In this document: piece by piece, positions 1-9,731 of the stretch | Position numbering within the stretch: the first letter of the stretch is position 1 | How the letters are laid out: every line of letters starts with the position of its first letter | NCBI RefSeq assembly: GCF_009674485.1 | Contig: NZ_WKJJ01000002.1 | Span: forward strand, 450,231-514,230 | Direction of reading: 5' to 3' | Length of the DNA: 64,000 nt | Source of the DNA: Pseudoduganella rivuli | GTDB taxonomy: Bacteria > Pseudomonadota > Gammaproteobacteria > Burkholderiales > Burkholderiaceae_D | Made by a program: the position numbers and the translations under genes | Notes under the pieces: model-generated | The model's input: only the letters and a program-made list of their open reading frames with translations | Told to the model about the DNA's origin: nothing | Database searches by the model: none

Positions 1-1170
1 TGCACGTTCTGCTCGATCACCGAGCACGAAGGCCGCATCATCCAGAGCCGTTCGGAGCCATCGATCCTGCGCGAGATCGAACACATCCGCGACAAGACCA
101 AAGGCTTTACGGGCATTATTTCCGACCTGGGCGGCCCGACCGCCAACATGTACCGCCTGACGTGCAAGAGCAAAGAGATTGAAGAGACTTGCCGCCGCCT
201 GTCGTGCGTCTATCCGTCGATCTGCGTCAACTTGAACACCAACCACAATCCGCTGATCAAGCTGTACCGCAAGGCGCGTGAAATCAAGGGTGTGAAGAAA
301 ATCCTGATCCAGTCCGGCTTGCGTTACGACCTGGCGGTGCGTTCGCCGGAGTACGTGAAGGAACTGGTGACGCACCACGTCGGCGGCTTGCTGAAGATTG
401 CGCCTGAGCACACGGAAACCAATGTGCTGAGCAAAATGATGAAGCCCGGTATTGGCGCGTACGACGAGTTCAAGGCCATGTTCGAGAAATACTCGATCGA
501 GGCGGGCAAGAAGCAATACCTGATCCCGTACTTCATCGCCGCCCACCCGGGTACGACGGACGAGGACATGCTGAACCTGGCGCTGTGGCTGAAGAAAAAC
601 AATTTCCGTCTGGACCAGGTGCAAACCTTCATGCCGACGCCGATGGCCATGGCCAGCGCCATGTACCACTCGCGCAGGAATCCGCTGCACAAGGTCACGG
701 ATGACTCGGAAGTGGTGGAAACCCCGCGCACGCAAAAACAGCGTACCGCACACAAGGCATTCCTGCGCTACTACGATCCGAAAAACTGGCCGATCCTGCG
801 CGACACCTTGCGCCGCATGGGCCGGGGCGACTTGATCGGCACCGGCGAGCGCCACCTGATTCCGCCGTACGTGGTGGGCGAGGAAAACTTCAAGGTATCT
901 CAGGGCAAGCGCGCGATGCCGATGTTGGCGCCGGGCGCCGACAAGCGTGGCGGCAAAGGCGTGCCGGTACCGGTCCGCGGCGGCAAGCCGAATGCGCTGA
1001 CCGGTTCGCTGACGGCGCGCGCCACGGTGGAAACCAAGGCGCGCCCATCGATCCTGGACACCATCAAGGTGAAAAAAGCGGCGCCCGCGCCTGCCAAGCA
1101 GGGCGGCCGACCGGCTGCCGGCGTGAAAGCGGGCGCCAAGGCAGGTCCGGCGCCACGCGGCCGGAAGTAA
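1..1170 (+). CDS. YgiQ family radical SAM protein (5' partial)
   Basis: The reading frame is open from base 1, so the start lies left of the window. The first visible residues are CTFCSI, which fit the last two cysteines of a radical SAM CX3CX2C cluster; the first cysteine is off the edge. The text continues with [13 protein letters not shown] and a long TIM-barrel-like stretch ([23 protein letters not shown]) characteristic of the UPF0313/YgiQ family, whose biochemical role is unknown. The last ~80 residues are a low-complexity basic Ala/Lys/Pro/Arg tail ending in PAPRGRK, usual for this family in beta-proteobacteria. A strong hairpin terminator follows 34 bp after the stop. Family assignment is firm; function is not known. 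Confidence 0.85.
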   Translation, partial: CTFCSITEHEGRIIQSRSEPSILREIEHIRDKTKGFTGIISDLGGPTANMYRLTCKSKEIEETCRRLSCVYPSICVNLNTNHNPLIKLYRKAREIKGVKKILIQSGLRYDLAVRSPEYVKELVTHHVGGLLKIAPEHTETNVLSKMMKPGIGAYDEFKAMFEKYSIEAGKKQYLIPYFIAAHPGTTDEDMLNLALWLKKNNFRLDQVQTFMPTPMAMASAMYHSRRNPLHKVTDDSEVVETPRTQKQRTAHKAFLRYYDPKNWPILRDTLRRMGRGDLIGTGERHLIPPYVVGEENFKVSQGKRAMPMLAPGADKRGGKGVPVPVRGGKPNALTGSLTARATVETKARPSILDTIKVKKAAPAPAKQGGRPAAGVKAGAKAGPAPRGRK

Positions 1171-1203
1171 TCCGCCGGCGGGCCATCCGCCAGCAGGCCC
1201 AGG

Positions 1204-1249
1204 ACACGGCGGGCGTTCCTCACGGGACGCCCGCCGTGTTGTTTTCTCC
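1204..1249 (+). terminator. Rho-independent terminator after the YgiQ gene
   Basis: Arms at 1204-1219 and 1224-1239 form a 16-bp stem (one G-U pair) around a TCAC loop. The T-rich tract TGTTGTTTTCT follows directly. It separates the radical SAM gene from the RCC1 lipoprotein gene. Confidence 0.85.
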
Positions 1250-1370
1250 CCTCAAATTTCATAAATGCATGGATAATTCATCCCAGTTCACATCAACGCG
1301 CGGGGCGGGTTGCGGCTACACTGATTGCTCAGATCGGGGACGTATACACCGGACCCCGGACATCAACTGG

Positions 1371-2819
1371 ATGACTATGAAAATTTCCGTGAAATACATG
1401 TTGCTGGCGCCCATGCTGGCGCTGCTGGCCGCCTGCGGTGGCGGCGGCAAAGACAGTTCCTCCTCCACGACCACCACGCCGACCCTGCTGTCGATTGCCG
1501 TGACGCCGGCCACGCCGACGGTGGCGGTGGGGCTGACGCAGCAAATGACGGCCACCGGCACGTATTCGGATGGCAAGAGCGCCGCCATTACGACCGGCCT
1601 GACGTGGTCGGTCAAAGGTCCTAACATTACCGTGCTGTCCGCCACCGGCCTGGTGACGGGCAAGGCGATCGGTACCGATACCGTGACCGCCACCGTGGGC
1701 AGCGTGACCGGTTCGACCAATGTCACCGTGCGCGGCCAGTGGGATGCGATTTCCGCGGGCGGTAACCACACCGTGGGCCGCCGCGCCGACGGCGCGCTGT
1801 ATGCGTGGGGCTGGAACCGCCAGGGCCAGTTGGGTGAGGCATCGAATGGCGACCGCGCCACGCCGACCTTGGTGAGCTCCACCGGCGTGAAGCTGCCGTG
1901 GAAGCAAGTCGCCGTGGGTGAGTTGCATACGCTGGCGATCGACAGCGATGGCGTGCTGTGGGCCTGGGGTTACAACCAGAATGGCCAGCTGGGCGATGGC
2001 ACCACCGTCGACAAGAACGTGCCGGTGAAAGTCGGCTCGGCCAAGGACTGGGTCTCCATTGCCGCTGGCAAATCGCACAGCATGGCGATCAACAAATCCG
2101 GCGTGATGTTCGGCTGGGGCCGCAATTTCAACGGCCAGCTGGGCGACGACAGCAAGGTCGACCGCCTGGCGCCGACCCGCGTCGCCACGGTGACGACGGG
2201 CACGCCGGCCGTGACAGTGACGTGGACCGCCGTATCGGCCGGTGCCAGCCATACGCTGGCGCGCGCCATGGATGGCACGTTGTGGGGCTGGGGTGGCAAC
2301 ACCAAGAGCCAGCTGGGCAACAATGCCGTCGCCGATGTGCAGAAACCGGCCAAAATCGGCGTTTCGACATGGGCCAGCGTGGCGGCCGGCGGCACCCACT
2401 CGCTGGGCATCCGCGCGGACGGCACGTTGTGGGCCTGGGGCGATAATTCGTCCGGCCAGCTGGGTGTCGCCACCACCAATACCGCCGTGACGGCGCCGGT
2501 GCCAACGCAGGTTGGCACCGCCAGCAACTGGTCGGTGATCGCGTCCGGCCTGGCGCACTCGCTGGGTGTGCGCACCGATGGCACGCTGTATGGCTGGGGC
2601 TCGAACAGCAATGGCCAGGTCGGCAACGGCAGCACCGTCAACGTCGGCGCACCGACGCAGATCGGCACCGCCATCACGTGGGTCAACGTGGAATCGGGCT
2701 TGCAGCACAGCGTGGCGCTGCAAAAAGATAATTCCGTGTGGCTGTGGGGCCGCAACACGGAAGGCCAGCTGGGTAACGGCACGCAGACCGACGTGACGGC
2801 GCCGGCCGTCCTGCCGTAA
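1371..2819 (+). CDS. RCC1-repeat lipoprotein with bacterial Ig-like domain
   Basis: With the ATG at 1371 (a second ATG lies at 1377) the protein has a typical lipoprotein signal with lipobox LLAAC, lipidated Cys about residue 22, followed by GGGG and a Ser/Thr linker. Residues ~35-120 look like a BIG2 immunoglobulin-like domain (SIAVTPATPTVAVG ... VTGSTNVTV). From ~125 to the end there are seven RCC1/BNR-type repeats with the recurring core WGxNxxGQLG, enough for one closed seven-bladed beta-propeller. The longer open frame upstream lacks a signal peptide, which is why the internal start was chosen; no strong ribosome binding site distinguishes 1371 from 1377. It ends 9 bp before the next gene, so the two are probably co-transcribed. 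Likely surface or periplasm anchored; ligand unknown. Confidence 0.8.
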   Translation: MTMKISVKYMLLAPMLALLAACGGGGKDSSSSTTTTPTLLSIAVTPATPTVAVGLTQQMTATGTYSDGKSAAITTGLTWSVKGPNITVLSATGLVTGKAIGTDTVTATVGSVTGSTNVTVRGQWDAISAGGNHTVGRRADGALYAWGWNRQGQLGEASNGDRATPTLVSSTGVKLPWKQVAVGELHTLAIDSDGVLWAWGYNQNGQLGDGTTVDKNVPVKVGSAKDWVSIAAGKSHSMAINKSGVMFGWGRNFNGQLGDDSKVDRLAPTRVATVTTGTPAVTVTWTAVSAGASHTLARAMDGTLWGWGGNTKSQLGNNAVADVQKPAKIGVSTWASVAAGGTHSLGIRADGTLWAWGDNSSGQLGVATTNTAVTAPVPTQVGTASNWSVIASGLAHSLGVRTDGTLYGWGSNSNGQVGNGSTVNVGAPTQIGTAITWVNVESGLQHSVALQKDNSVWLWGRNTEGQLGNGTQTDVTAPAVLP

Positions 2820-2828
2820 CGGAGCGTC

Positions 2829-5615
2829 ATGATCTTGCGGCAAGGGCTGGTCCTGCTGTGCTGGTTGCTGGCGGCGCTGTGCGCGCTGCCGGCGCAGGCG
2901 CAGGACAAGATCACGCTGCAACTGAAGCACACGCACCAGTTCCAGTTCGCCGGCTATTACGCGGCAGTGGAAAAAGGCTACTACCGCGAAGCGGGACTGG
3001 ACGTGCAAATCCTGGAAGGCGCGGACGGCAACGAGCCGGAACGCGCCGTGCTGGCCGGCACCGCGCAATATGGCGTCGGCAGCAGCAGCCTGCTGCTGGC
3101 GCGCCTGGCCGGCAAGCCGGTGGTGGTGCTGGGCGTGGTATTCCAGCATTCACCGTATGCGCTGATCATGGCGCAGACCGGCGCCACGCCCGACGTGCAT
3201 GCGATCGTCGGCAAGCGCGTGATGATCGGCTCGTTGACGGACGAGCTGACGCAGGCCGACGAAATCATGGCGTACCTGAAGAAGGAAGGCATTTCTCCCG
3301 CCAACCTGATCCGGGTCGAACATACGTACAATCCGGACGACCTGGTCAAAGGCCGCATCGATGCGATGTCCGTGTACGTGACCAACGAACCGGATTACCT
3401 GGACCGCATCGGCTTCCCCTACGATATCTACAGCCCGCGCAACGCGGGCATTGATTTTTATGGCGACAACCTGTTCACCAGCGAACAGGAAATCAAGCAG
3501 CACCCGGAGCGCGTCAAGGCATTCCGGGCGGCCAGCATGCGGGGCTGGCAATACGCGATGAGCCACCAGGATGAAATCGCGGACCTGATCCTGAACAAAT
3601 ATTCGCGCCGTAACGACCGCCAGCATTTACTGTACGAAGCGCGCGCCATGGTGCCGCTGGTGCAGCCTGTGTTGGTGGAAATCGGCTACATGAACCCGGA
3701 GCGCTGGCAGCATATTGCCGACATTTACGCGGACCTGGGTATGCTGCAGAAAGGCGCGACGTTCGACGGTTTCCTGTACAACGTGGAGAGCGGGCCCAGC
3801 CTGGCCTGGCTGTACCGCGTGCTGGGCGCGGCCAGCGTACTGCTGATCCTGGGCGCGGCGGTGCACTTTTCGCTGCTGACGCGCGAACGCAACCGCGCGC
3901 AGGAAGCCATCCGCAAGGGCGAGGAACGCTTCCGCACCATGTTTGAAGCGGCGCCGCTGGGCATCGCGCTGATCGATACCCGCACCGGGCAGTTCAGCGA
4001 CATCAATCCCCGCTACCTGCAAATCGCCGGCCGCACGCTCGATGAAATGAAGGCCAGCACGTGGCGCGACCTGAGCCACCCGGAAGACGTGGCGGCCGAG
4101 CAGGCGCAAATCGAAGCGATGGCGGCACGCCGCCAGTCGGGCTTCAAGCTGGCCAAGCGCATGCTGCGGCCGGACGGTTCCGTGGTGTGGGTCGATGCGT
4201 CGATTACCGCCTTGCCGGGTGCGGATGCGCGCACGGCGTCCCAGCAGACGCTGCACCTGTGCATGATCGAAGACATCACGGAAAAGAAACAGACGGAAGC
4301 GCTGATCTGGCAGCAGGCGAATTTCGACACGCTGACGCAATTGCCAAATCGCCGCATGTTCCACAACCGGCTGGAACAAGCCATCATCAAGAGCCGCCGC
4401 GACGGCAACCGCATTGCCATCCTGTTCATCGACCTTGACCACTTCAAGGAAGTCAACGATACGCTGGGCCACCACCAGGGCGATATCCTGCTGGTCGACG
4501 CGGCGCGCCGCATCGGCGCCTGCGTGCGCGAATCCGATACCGTGTCGCGCCTGGGCGGCGACGAGTTCACCGTGATCCTCGGTGAACTGTCGGACATCGG
4601 CCGCGTGGAAACCATTGCGCAAAACATCATCGACAGCCTGCGCGCGCCGTTCCAGCTGGGACAGGAACAAGCGTTCGTGTCGGCCTCGGTCGGCATCACG
4701 CTGTATCCGGATGACGCCAGCTCTGTCGACGATTTGCTGAAACACGCGGACCAGGCCATGTATGCAGCCAAGGACGCGGGCCGCAACCGCTTCAGTTACT
4801 TCACGCCGGCGCTGCAGGTGGCGGCGCTGAACCGCATGCGCCTGACCAACGATTTGCGCGGCGCCGTCAAGGCCGGGCAGATGGAGCTGTATTTCCAGCC
4901 CATTGTGCATTTGCGCACGGGCCGCATCCACAAGGCGGAAGCGCTGGTGCGGTGGCGCCATCCGCTGCGCGGCATGGTCAGCCCGCTGGAATTCATCCCG
5001 CTGGCGGAAGCGTCCGGCTTGATCCACGAAATCGGCGAATGGGTATTCCAGGAATCCGCGCGCTGGATCCAGCGCTGGCGCGCGGAAATCCACCCGGAAT
5101 TCCAGGTCAGCGTGAACCAGTCGCCGCTGGAATTCCAGCGCGAAGGCGGTTACGAAGGGTGGATGCGGCTGCTGACGGAACTGGGCTTGCCGGGGCAATC
5201 GGTGGTGATTGAAATCACGGAAGGCTTGCTGCTCGATGCGTCCAATGCCGTCACGAAGAAACTGCTGCAATTGCGCGACGGCGGCATCCAGGTCGCGCTG
5301 GACGACTTCGGCACCGGCTATTCGTCGCTGTCGTACCTGAAGAAATTCGATATCGATTACCTGAAAATCGACCGCAGTTTTACCCGCAACCTGGCGCCCG
5401 ATTCGTCCGACATGGCGCTGTCGGACGCGATCATCGTCATGGCCCACAAACTGGGCTTGCGCGTGATTGCGGAAGGTGTGGAAACCCCGGAACAGCGCGA
5501 TTTGCTGGCGCAGGCAGGGTGCGACTATGGCCAGGGTTACCTGTTCGCCAAACCCATGCCTGCCATCGAGTTCGACGCCCACCTGCGCGGCCAGCCTCTC
5601 TTGAACAACGAATAA
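2829..5615 (+). CDS. NMT1-type binding domain-PAS-GGDEF-EAL signalling protein
   Basis: A 928-residue protein. Residues 1-25 are a signal peptide ending AQAQ. Residues ~26-320 match the NMT1/THI5-like periplasmic substrate-binding fold ([23 protein letters not shown] near the start, typical of pyrimidine/thiamine-precursor or nitrate/sulfonate-type binding proteins). A membrane segment lies at ~332-352. A PAS domain follows (~365-485), then GGDEF with intact RLGGDEF and an upstream I-site RESD five residues before it, then EAL with KAEALVRW and the later [10 protein letters not shown] motif. Both catalytic signatures are intact, so it could make or degrade c-di-GMP; many such tandem proteins are mainly phosphodiesterases. 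The periplasmic domain probably senses a small molecule; the ligand cannot be read from sequence. Confidence 0.88.
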   Translation: MILRQGLVLLCWLLAALCALPAQAQDKITLQLKHTHQFQFAGYYAAVEKGYYREAGLDVQILEGADGNEPERAVLAGTAQYGVGSSSLLLARLAGKPVVVLGVVFQHSPYALIMAQTGATPDVHAIVGKRVMIGSLTDELTQADEIMAYLKKEGISPANLIRVEHTYNPDDLVKGRIDAMSVYVTNEPDYLDRIGFPYDIYSPRNAGIDFYGDNLFTSEQEIKQHPERVKAFRAASMRGWQYAMSHQDEIADLILNKYSRRNDRQHLLYEARAMVPLVQPVLVEIGYMNPERWQHIADIYADLGMLQKGATFDGFLYNVESGPSLAWLYRVLGAASVLLILGAAVHFSLLTRERNRAQEAIRKGEERFRTMFEAAPLGIALIDTRTGQFSDINPRYLQIAGRTLDEMKASTWRDLSHPEDVAAEQAQIEAMAARRQSGFKLAKRMLRPDGSVVWVDASITALPGADARTASQQTLHLCMIEDITEKKQTEALIWQQANFDTLTQLPNRRMFHNRLEQAIIKSRRDGNRIAILFIDLDHFKEVNDTLGHHQGDILLVDAARRIGACVRESDTVSRLGGDEFTVILGELSDIGRVETIAQNIIDSLRAPFQLGQEQAFVSASVGITLYPDDASSVDDLLKHADQAMYAAKDAGRNRFSYFTPALQVAALNRMRLTNDLRGAVKAGQMELYFQPIVHLRTGRIHKAEALVRWRHPLRGMVSPLEFIPLAEASGLIHEIGEWVFQESARWIQRWRAEIHPEFQVSVNQSPLEFQREGGYEGWMRLLTELGLPGQSVVIEITEGLLLDASNAVTKKLLQLRDGGIQVALDDFGTGYSSLSYLKKFDIDYLKIDRSFTRNLAPDSSDMALSDAIIVMAHKLGLRVIAEGVETPEQRDLLAQAGCDYGQGYLFAKPMPAIEFDAHLRGQPLLNNE

Positions 5616-5639
5616 CGCATCCCCTCCGGAACGGGGATA

Positions 5640-5680
5640 ATAGCGTCTTGGCTATCTTGTTTGATAGTCAAAGCCAATTG
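5640..5680 (+). promoter_or_regulatory. Possible OxyR-type dyad upstream of ahpC
   Basis: The inverted repeat CTATC-N6-GATAG lies at 5652-5667, flanked by ATAG at 5640-5643 and by CCAATT at 5675-5680. This resembles the four-part ATAG/CTAT array of OxyR sites, but the half-site spacing is off by one base, so it is only a candidate. ahpC begins 88 bp after it. Confidence 0.35.
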
Positions 5681-5767
5681 AAACCATTGGAACAATCAAT
5701 TTTTCAAATGGCTGACTAACCTTTAGACTGACGTCTCATTGATAACAAACCTCACGAGGAAACCACA

Positions 5768-6331
5768 ATGTCGCTGATTAACACCCAGATCAAACCATTC
5801 AAGGCCACCGCTTATCACAACGGCAAATTCGTTGACCTGACCGAAGCGTCCCTGAAAGGCAAATGGTCGGTATTCGTGTTCTACCCGGCCGACTTCACCT
5901 TCGTTTGCCCAACCGAACTGGAAGACCTGGCCAACAACCACGCTGAATTCCAGAAACTGGGCGTGGACGTGTACGGCATCTCGACCGACACCCACTTCGC
6001 CCACAAAGCATGGCACGACACGTCGGACGCCATCAAGAAAGTGCAATACCCACTGATCGGCGACCCAACCGGCCTGCTGTCCCGCAACTTCGAAGTGATG
6101 ATCGAAGAAGAAGGCCTGGCACTGCGCGGCACCTTCGTCATCAATCCGGAAGGCTTCATCAAAGTGATGGAAGTGCATGACAACGGCATCGGCCGCGACG
6201 CATCGGAACTGCTGCGTAAAGTCAAAGCCGCTAAATACGTTGCCGAGCACCCAGGCCAGGTGTGCCCAGCCAAGTGGACCGAAGGCGCCGCTACGCTGAC
6301 CCCATCGCTGGACCTGGTTGGCAAGATCTAA
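5768..6331 (+). CDS. ahpC: Alkyl hydroperoxide reductase subunit C (peroxiredoxin)
   Basis: A 187-residue typical 2-Cys peroxiredoxin of the AhpC/Prx1 group. The peroxidatic Cys47 sits in [12 protein letters not shown] and the resolving Cys166 in GQVCPAKW, both in the usual places; length is that of E. coli AhpC. It reduces hydrogen peroxide and organic hydroperoxides in the cytoplasm and is recharged by AhpF, encoded immediately downstream. A good ribosome binding site (CGAGGAA) precedes the ATG. The codon choice is noticeably more uniform than in neighbours (many GAA, CTG, AAA), consistent with high expression. A hairpin without a T tract separates it from ahpF, likely giving more AhpC than AhpF. 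Confidence 0.96.
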   Translation: MSLINTQIKPFKATAYHNGKFVDLTEASLKGKWSVFVFYPADFTFVCPTELEDLANNHAEFQKLGVDVYGISTDTHFAHKAWHDTSDAIKKVQYPLIGDPTGLLSRNFEVMIEEEGLALRGTFVINPEGFIKVMEVHDNGIGRDASELLRKVKAAKYVAEHPGQVCPAKWTEGAATLTPSLDLVGKI

Positions 6332-6347
6332 GCAATACGCTTCATTA

Positions 6348-6372
6348 CGGCGCCGGGCCCGGCCCGGCGCCG
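6348..6372 (+). other. 12-bp hairpin in the ahpC-ahpF gap
   Basis: CGGCGCCGGGCC at 6348-6359 and its exact complement at 6361-6372 form a near-perfect stem with a minimal loop. No T tract follows, so it is probably a partial terminator or 3'-end stabiliser of the ahpC transcript rather than a full stop. Confidence 0.7.
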
Positions 6373-6395
6373 CTTCAACAAAAAGGAAAAATGTC

Positions 6396-7982
6396 ATGTT
6401 GGATGCAAATCTCAAAACCCAGTTGAAAGCCTATTTGGAAAAGGTCGTGCAGCCGATTGAGATCGTTGCATCGCTCGACGATTCCGATAAGGCCCGCGAA
6501 ATGCAGGCGCTGCTCACCGATATCATCGGTTTGAGCGACAAGATCACCCTGGTGGAACACAAGGGCAGTGCCGCCGTGCGCACGCCATCGTTCGCCATTA
6601 CCCGCCCCGGGACCGATATCGCCGTGACCTTTGCCGGCATCCCGATGGGCCATGAATTCACGTCGCTGGTGCTGGCGCTGCTGCAAGTGGGCGGCCACAC
6701 CATCAAGTTCGACGAAGCCGTGATCGAACAGATCCGCAACCTCGAAGGCGACTACAACTTCGAAACGTATATTTCGCTGTCGTGCCACAACTGCCCGGAA
6801 GTGGTGCAGGCGCTGAACGCGATGGCCGTCATCAATCCGCGCATCAAGGTCACCGCCATCGATGGCGCGGTGTTCCCGAAAGAAGTGGAAGAGCGCCAGA
6901 TCATGGCCGTGCCGATGATGTTCCTGAACGGCCAGCACTTCGGCCAGGGCCGCACCAGCGTGGAAGAAATCCTCGCCAAGCTCGATACCAATGCCGGCGC
7001 CCGCGCCGCGGAGGAATTGAACAAGAAAGACGTGTTCGACGTGCTGATCGTCGGCGGCGGTCCTGCCGGCGCGGCAGCGGCGATCTACGCGGCCCGCAAA
7101 GGCATCAAGACCGGCGTGCTGGCCGAGCGCTTCGGCGGCCAGGTGCTCGATACGCTGGCGATTGAAAACTTCATCTCCGTGACGGAAACCGACGGGCCGA
7201 AATTCGCGGTGGCGCTGGAACAGCACGTCAAGCAGTATGAAGTCGACATCATGAACACGCAGCGTGCATCCGAACTGGTGCCGGGCAAGCTGATTGAAAT
7301 CAAGACCGCCACCGGCGCCACGCTGAAGAGCAAGTCCGTGATCCTGGCGACCGGTGCGCGCTGGCGTGAAATCAACGTGCCGGGCGAGAAGGAATACCGC
7401 AACCACGGCGTGGCGTACTGCCCGCACTGCGACGGCCCGCTGTTCAAGGGCAAGCGCGTGGCCGTGATTGGCGGCGGCAACTCCGGCGTGGAAGCGGCAA
7501 TCGACCTGGCCGGCCTGGTGCAGCACGTGACCCTGATCGAGTTCGGTGCGGAATTGCGTGCGGACGCCGTGTTGCAGCGCAAGCTGCGCAGCCTGCCGAA
7601 CGTGAAAGTCATCGTATCGGCGCAAACCACGGAAATCCTCGGCGACGGCAAGAAAGTGGTGGGCTTGACGTACACCGACCGCACCACCAATGCATCACAC
7701 CAGGTGGACCTGGAAGGCGTGTTCGTGCAAATCGGCCTGGTGCCGAACACGGAGTGGCTGAAAGGAACGGTCGCCCTGTCGCGCCACGGTGAAATCGAAG
7801 TGGATGCGCGTGGCCAGACTTCGGTGCCGGGCGTGTTTGCCGCCGGCGACGTGACGACCGTGCCGTACAAGCAAATCATCATCGCCACCGGCGAAGGAGC
7901 GAAGGCGGCGCTGTCGGCCTTCGATCACCTGATCCGCTCCAGTGACGAGGTGGAAGAAGCGGCGGTCGCGGTCGCCGCCTGA
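6396..7982 (+). CDS. ahpF: Alkyl hydroperoxide reductase subunit F
   Basis: Starting at the ATG 6396, nine bases after the AAAAGGA ribosome binding site, the product is 528 residues, the normal AhpF length; the upstream extension of the open frame runs through the intercistronic hairpin and is rejected. The N-terminal double thioredoxin-like domain carries CHNC at residues 130-133, the FAD-binding GGGPAG follows a linker near 220, the thioredoxin-reductase-type redox centre CPHC lies around 350 and a second [13 protein letters not shown](P)H-binding site after it. AhpF transfers electrons from NADH via FAD and its disulfides to AhpC. It is in the same transcription unit as ahpC. Confidence 0.95.
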   Translation: MLDANLKTQLKAYLEKVVQPIEIVASLDDSDKAREMQALLTDIIGLSDKITLVEHKGSAAVRTPSFAITRPGTDIAVTFAGIPMGHEFTSLVLALLQVGGHTIKFDEAVIEQIRNLEGDYNFETYISLSCHNCPEVVQALNAMAVINPRIKVTAIDGAVFPKEVEERQIMAVPMMFLNGQHFGQGRTSVEEILAKLDTNAGARAAEELNKKDVFDVLIVGGGPAGAAAAIYAARKGIKTGVLAERFGGQVLDTLAIENFISVTETDGPKFAVALEQHVKQYEVDIMNTQRASELVPGKLIEIKTATGATLKSKSVILATGARWREINVPGEKEYRNHGVAYCPHCDGPLFKGKRVAVIGGGNSGVEAAIDLAGLVQHVTLIEFGAELRADAVLQRKLRSLPNVKVIVSAQTTEILGDGKKVVGLTYTDRTTNASHQVDLEGVFVQIGLVPNTEWLKGTVALSRHGEIEVDARGQTSVPGVFAAGDVTTVPYKQIIIATGEGAKAALSAFDHLIRSSDEVEEAAVAVAA

Positions 7983-7983
7983 T

Positions 7984-9156
7984 TCACACCACCAAATCCG
8001 CGCTGGCCTGTTTTTCCCTGAGCGCCCGGGCATTCCGATGCCGGGCGCGCAGGCGCGGATTGGTGACCAGCCGGCCGATGGTTTCTCCCACCACCATCAC
8101 CACGCCCATCAGCGGCAGCACCAGCATCAGCCCCGCCACGCCGGCCACGGCGCCGCCGATAAAAATCATCAGCACGGTAATCAACGGATGCATGTGCAGG
8201 CTGCGGCCCAGGGTCAGCGGCATGAACACGAAATCGTCCAGCAGGCGCACCAGGATGAATACGCCGATGGCGCTGTACGCGACCAGCGGATCGCCCGCCG
8301 CATCGGTGGATGCCACCATCACCACCATGATGCAGCCGACAATGGAACCGACATACGGCACCCATGCCAGCAGTGCGGAAATCAAGCCCAACACCACCGG
8401 CGACGACACGCCGATTGCCCACAGACCGAACGCCAGCACGGCCGTATCGAGCACGGTCAGCCACGCCAGGCCCTGGAAATAGCGGTGTGCCGTCTGGTCC
8501 ACTTCATGCAGCAGGCACAGCGTACGTTCAAAGAACGCATTCGGCACGGCGCGCGCGAGGAATTTCTTGAACAGGTGGCCGTCGCGCAGGAAAAAGAAAG
8601 TCAGGAACGGCGCCAGCAACAGCGCGGGCAGCCAGCCCGCCAGCGAGACAACGAAGCCCGTCAAATGGCTTTGCACGAAGTCTTCCGTGTACGCTGTGAA
8701 CTGCGTATTGATGATCTGGCTTAAGTGGATGTCATGCAGGATGGGGAATTGCTGTTCCAGCCCCAGCAGCAGCGACCGCACAAACGACAGGCCCCCTTGC
8801 AGGTAGCGGCCCATCATGTCCTGCCACGACTCGGCGGGCGCCGACGTCCAGCTGATGCCGGCCAGCACCGGCAATGCCACCGCCAGTAAAAAGCTGCCGC
8901 CCACCACCAGCGCCGCCACGTTGCGGTCCATGCCCATGCGCAGCAAGCGCTGCATGGGCGGCATCAGCAGGTAATACAAAATGATCGCCAGCAGGAAGGG
9001 AATCGCCAGCCACAGCATGTGTTGCGTCACCAGCAGCAGCAAACATGTGGTGGCGATGATGCCGGTCCAGACCAGCGGGCCGGCGGCTTCCTCGTGGTTG
9101 ACGGGCGCCAGCCGGCGCTGGGCGCCGCCGGGCAGGCGGATGTGGTCGATTTTCAT
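7984..9156 (-). CDS. AI-2E family transporter (PerM/YdiK type permease)
   Basis: A 390-residue membrane protein with about eight hydrophobic segments, including the conserved C-terminal block around GLISALLAWVPYVGSIVG and FILVRLLDDFVFMPLTLGR that marks the AI-2E/PerM superfamily. Members include the E. coli TqsA autoinducer-2 exporter, but most are uncharacterised and some act in ion or small-molecule export, so the substrate is open. The start at 9156 was chosen because the ATG follows the stop of the upstream cNMP-domain gene by only 4 bp; the longer frame simply reads through that gene. The C-terminus nearly touches ahpF, which is convergent, with no visible terminator between them. Confidence 0.82.
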   Translation of the reverse strand: MKIDHIRLPGGAQRRLAPVNHEEAAGPLVWTGIIATTCLLLLVTQHMLWLAIPFLLAIILYYLLMPPMQRLLRMGMDRNVAALVVGGSFLLAVALPVLAGISWTSAPAESWQDMMGRYLQGGLSFVRSLLLGLEQQFPILHDIHLSQIINTQFTAYTEDFVQSHLTGFVVSLAGWLPALLLAPFLTFFFLRDGHLFKKFLARAVPNAFFERTLCLLHEVDQTAHRYFQGLAWLTVLDTAVLAFGLWAIGVSSPVVLGLISALLAWVPYVGSIVGCIMVVMVASTDAAGDPLVAYSAIGVFILVRLLDDFVFMPLTLGRSLHMHPLITVLMIFIGGAVAGVAGLMLVLPLMGVVMVVGETIGRLVTNPRLRARHRNARALREKQASADLVV

Positions 9157-9160
9157 GGCC

Positions 9161-9655
9161 TTACAGCGCCTCGAACTGCGGTTTGCCGGCCATCCATTCG
9201 CGCAAGCGGTGGCCGATATGGCGGGCAAGCGCGAGTGCGATCTTGTAGCCGATCTTCGCATCGGTTTCCATCAAGCCCATGAAGTCGGCGCGGAAGAAGA
9301 CCGCCAGTTCGCAATGGTCCAGCGCGCGGGCTTGCGCATTCCGGGGGGCGTTGTCCAGCAGGGCCAGGTCGCCAAAGAAGGACCCGGGGCTGATTTCCGC
9401 GACGATTTCCACGCCGTCGGCGTGCGCGCGGCTGATGATCACGCGGCCGGACATCACCAGGTACAGCGCCTGGCCTTCTTCGCCCTCGTCGAAAATGATT
9501 TCATCGGTCACATAGCGGCGCTCGTGCATCAAATCGTCGACGATGTTCAACTCCACCGGCGTCAGCGACGCAAACAGCGCCGATTCCTTCAACCGGTGCA
9601 GGCGCGGCGACAGCTTGGGGGATGTGAAAAAACCGAACATCGGGAGCAGCTCCAT
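9161..9655 (-). CDS. Stand-alone cyclic nucleotide-binding domain protein
   Basis: A 164-residue protein made almost entirely of one Crp-like cNMP-binding domain: the beta-roll text IIFDEGEEGQALYLVMSGRV, then the phosphate-binding cassette region GSFFGDLALLDNAPRNAQARA with the GDLALL...R pattern seen in nucleotide-binding members. There is no DNA-binding helix-turn-helix at the C-terminus, so it is not a Crp/Fnr transcription factor. Alternative in-frame starts exist at MFGFFTS a few residues in. It lies 4 bp upstream of the AI-2E-type permease gene, which suggests that it gates or partners with that permease; this is inference from context. Confidence 0.8.
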   Translation of the reverse strand: MELLPMFGFFTSPKLSPRLHRLKESALFASLTPVELNIVDDLMHERRYVTDEIIFDEGEEGQALYLVMSGRVIISRAHADGVEIVAEISPGSFFGDLALLDNAPRNAQARALDHCELAVFFRADFMGLMETDAKIGYKIALALARHIGHRLREWMAGKPQFEAL

Positions 9656-9731
9656 GGCGTATCAGGCCCGGAAAAATCACGGGTACGCATTCGATTTTGA
9701 CTGATTATTGTCAAGTTGCAAGTGTCGACCG

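Noticed and set aside
1329..3149. 606-codon minus-strand open frame across the RCC1 gene
   Set aside because: Repetitive only because it mirrors the RCC1 repeats; no start signal and it crosses two real plus-strand genes.
5622..5640. ATCCCC-N8-GGGGAT hairpin as terminator of the GGDEF-EAL gene
   Set aside because: Only six base pairs and no following T tract; too weak to call.
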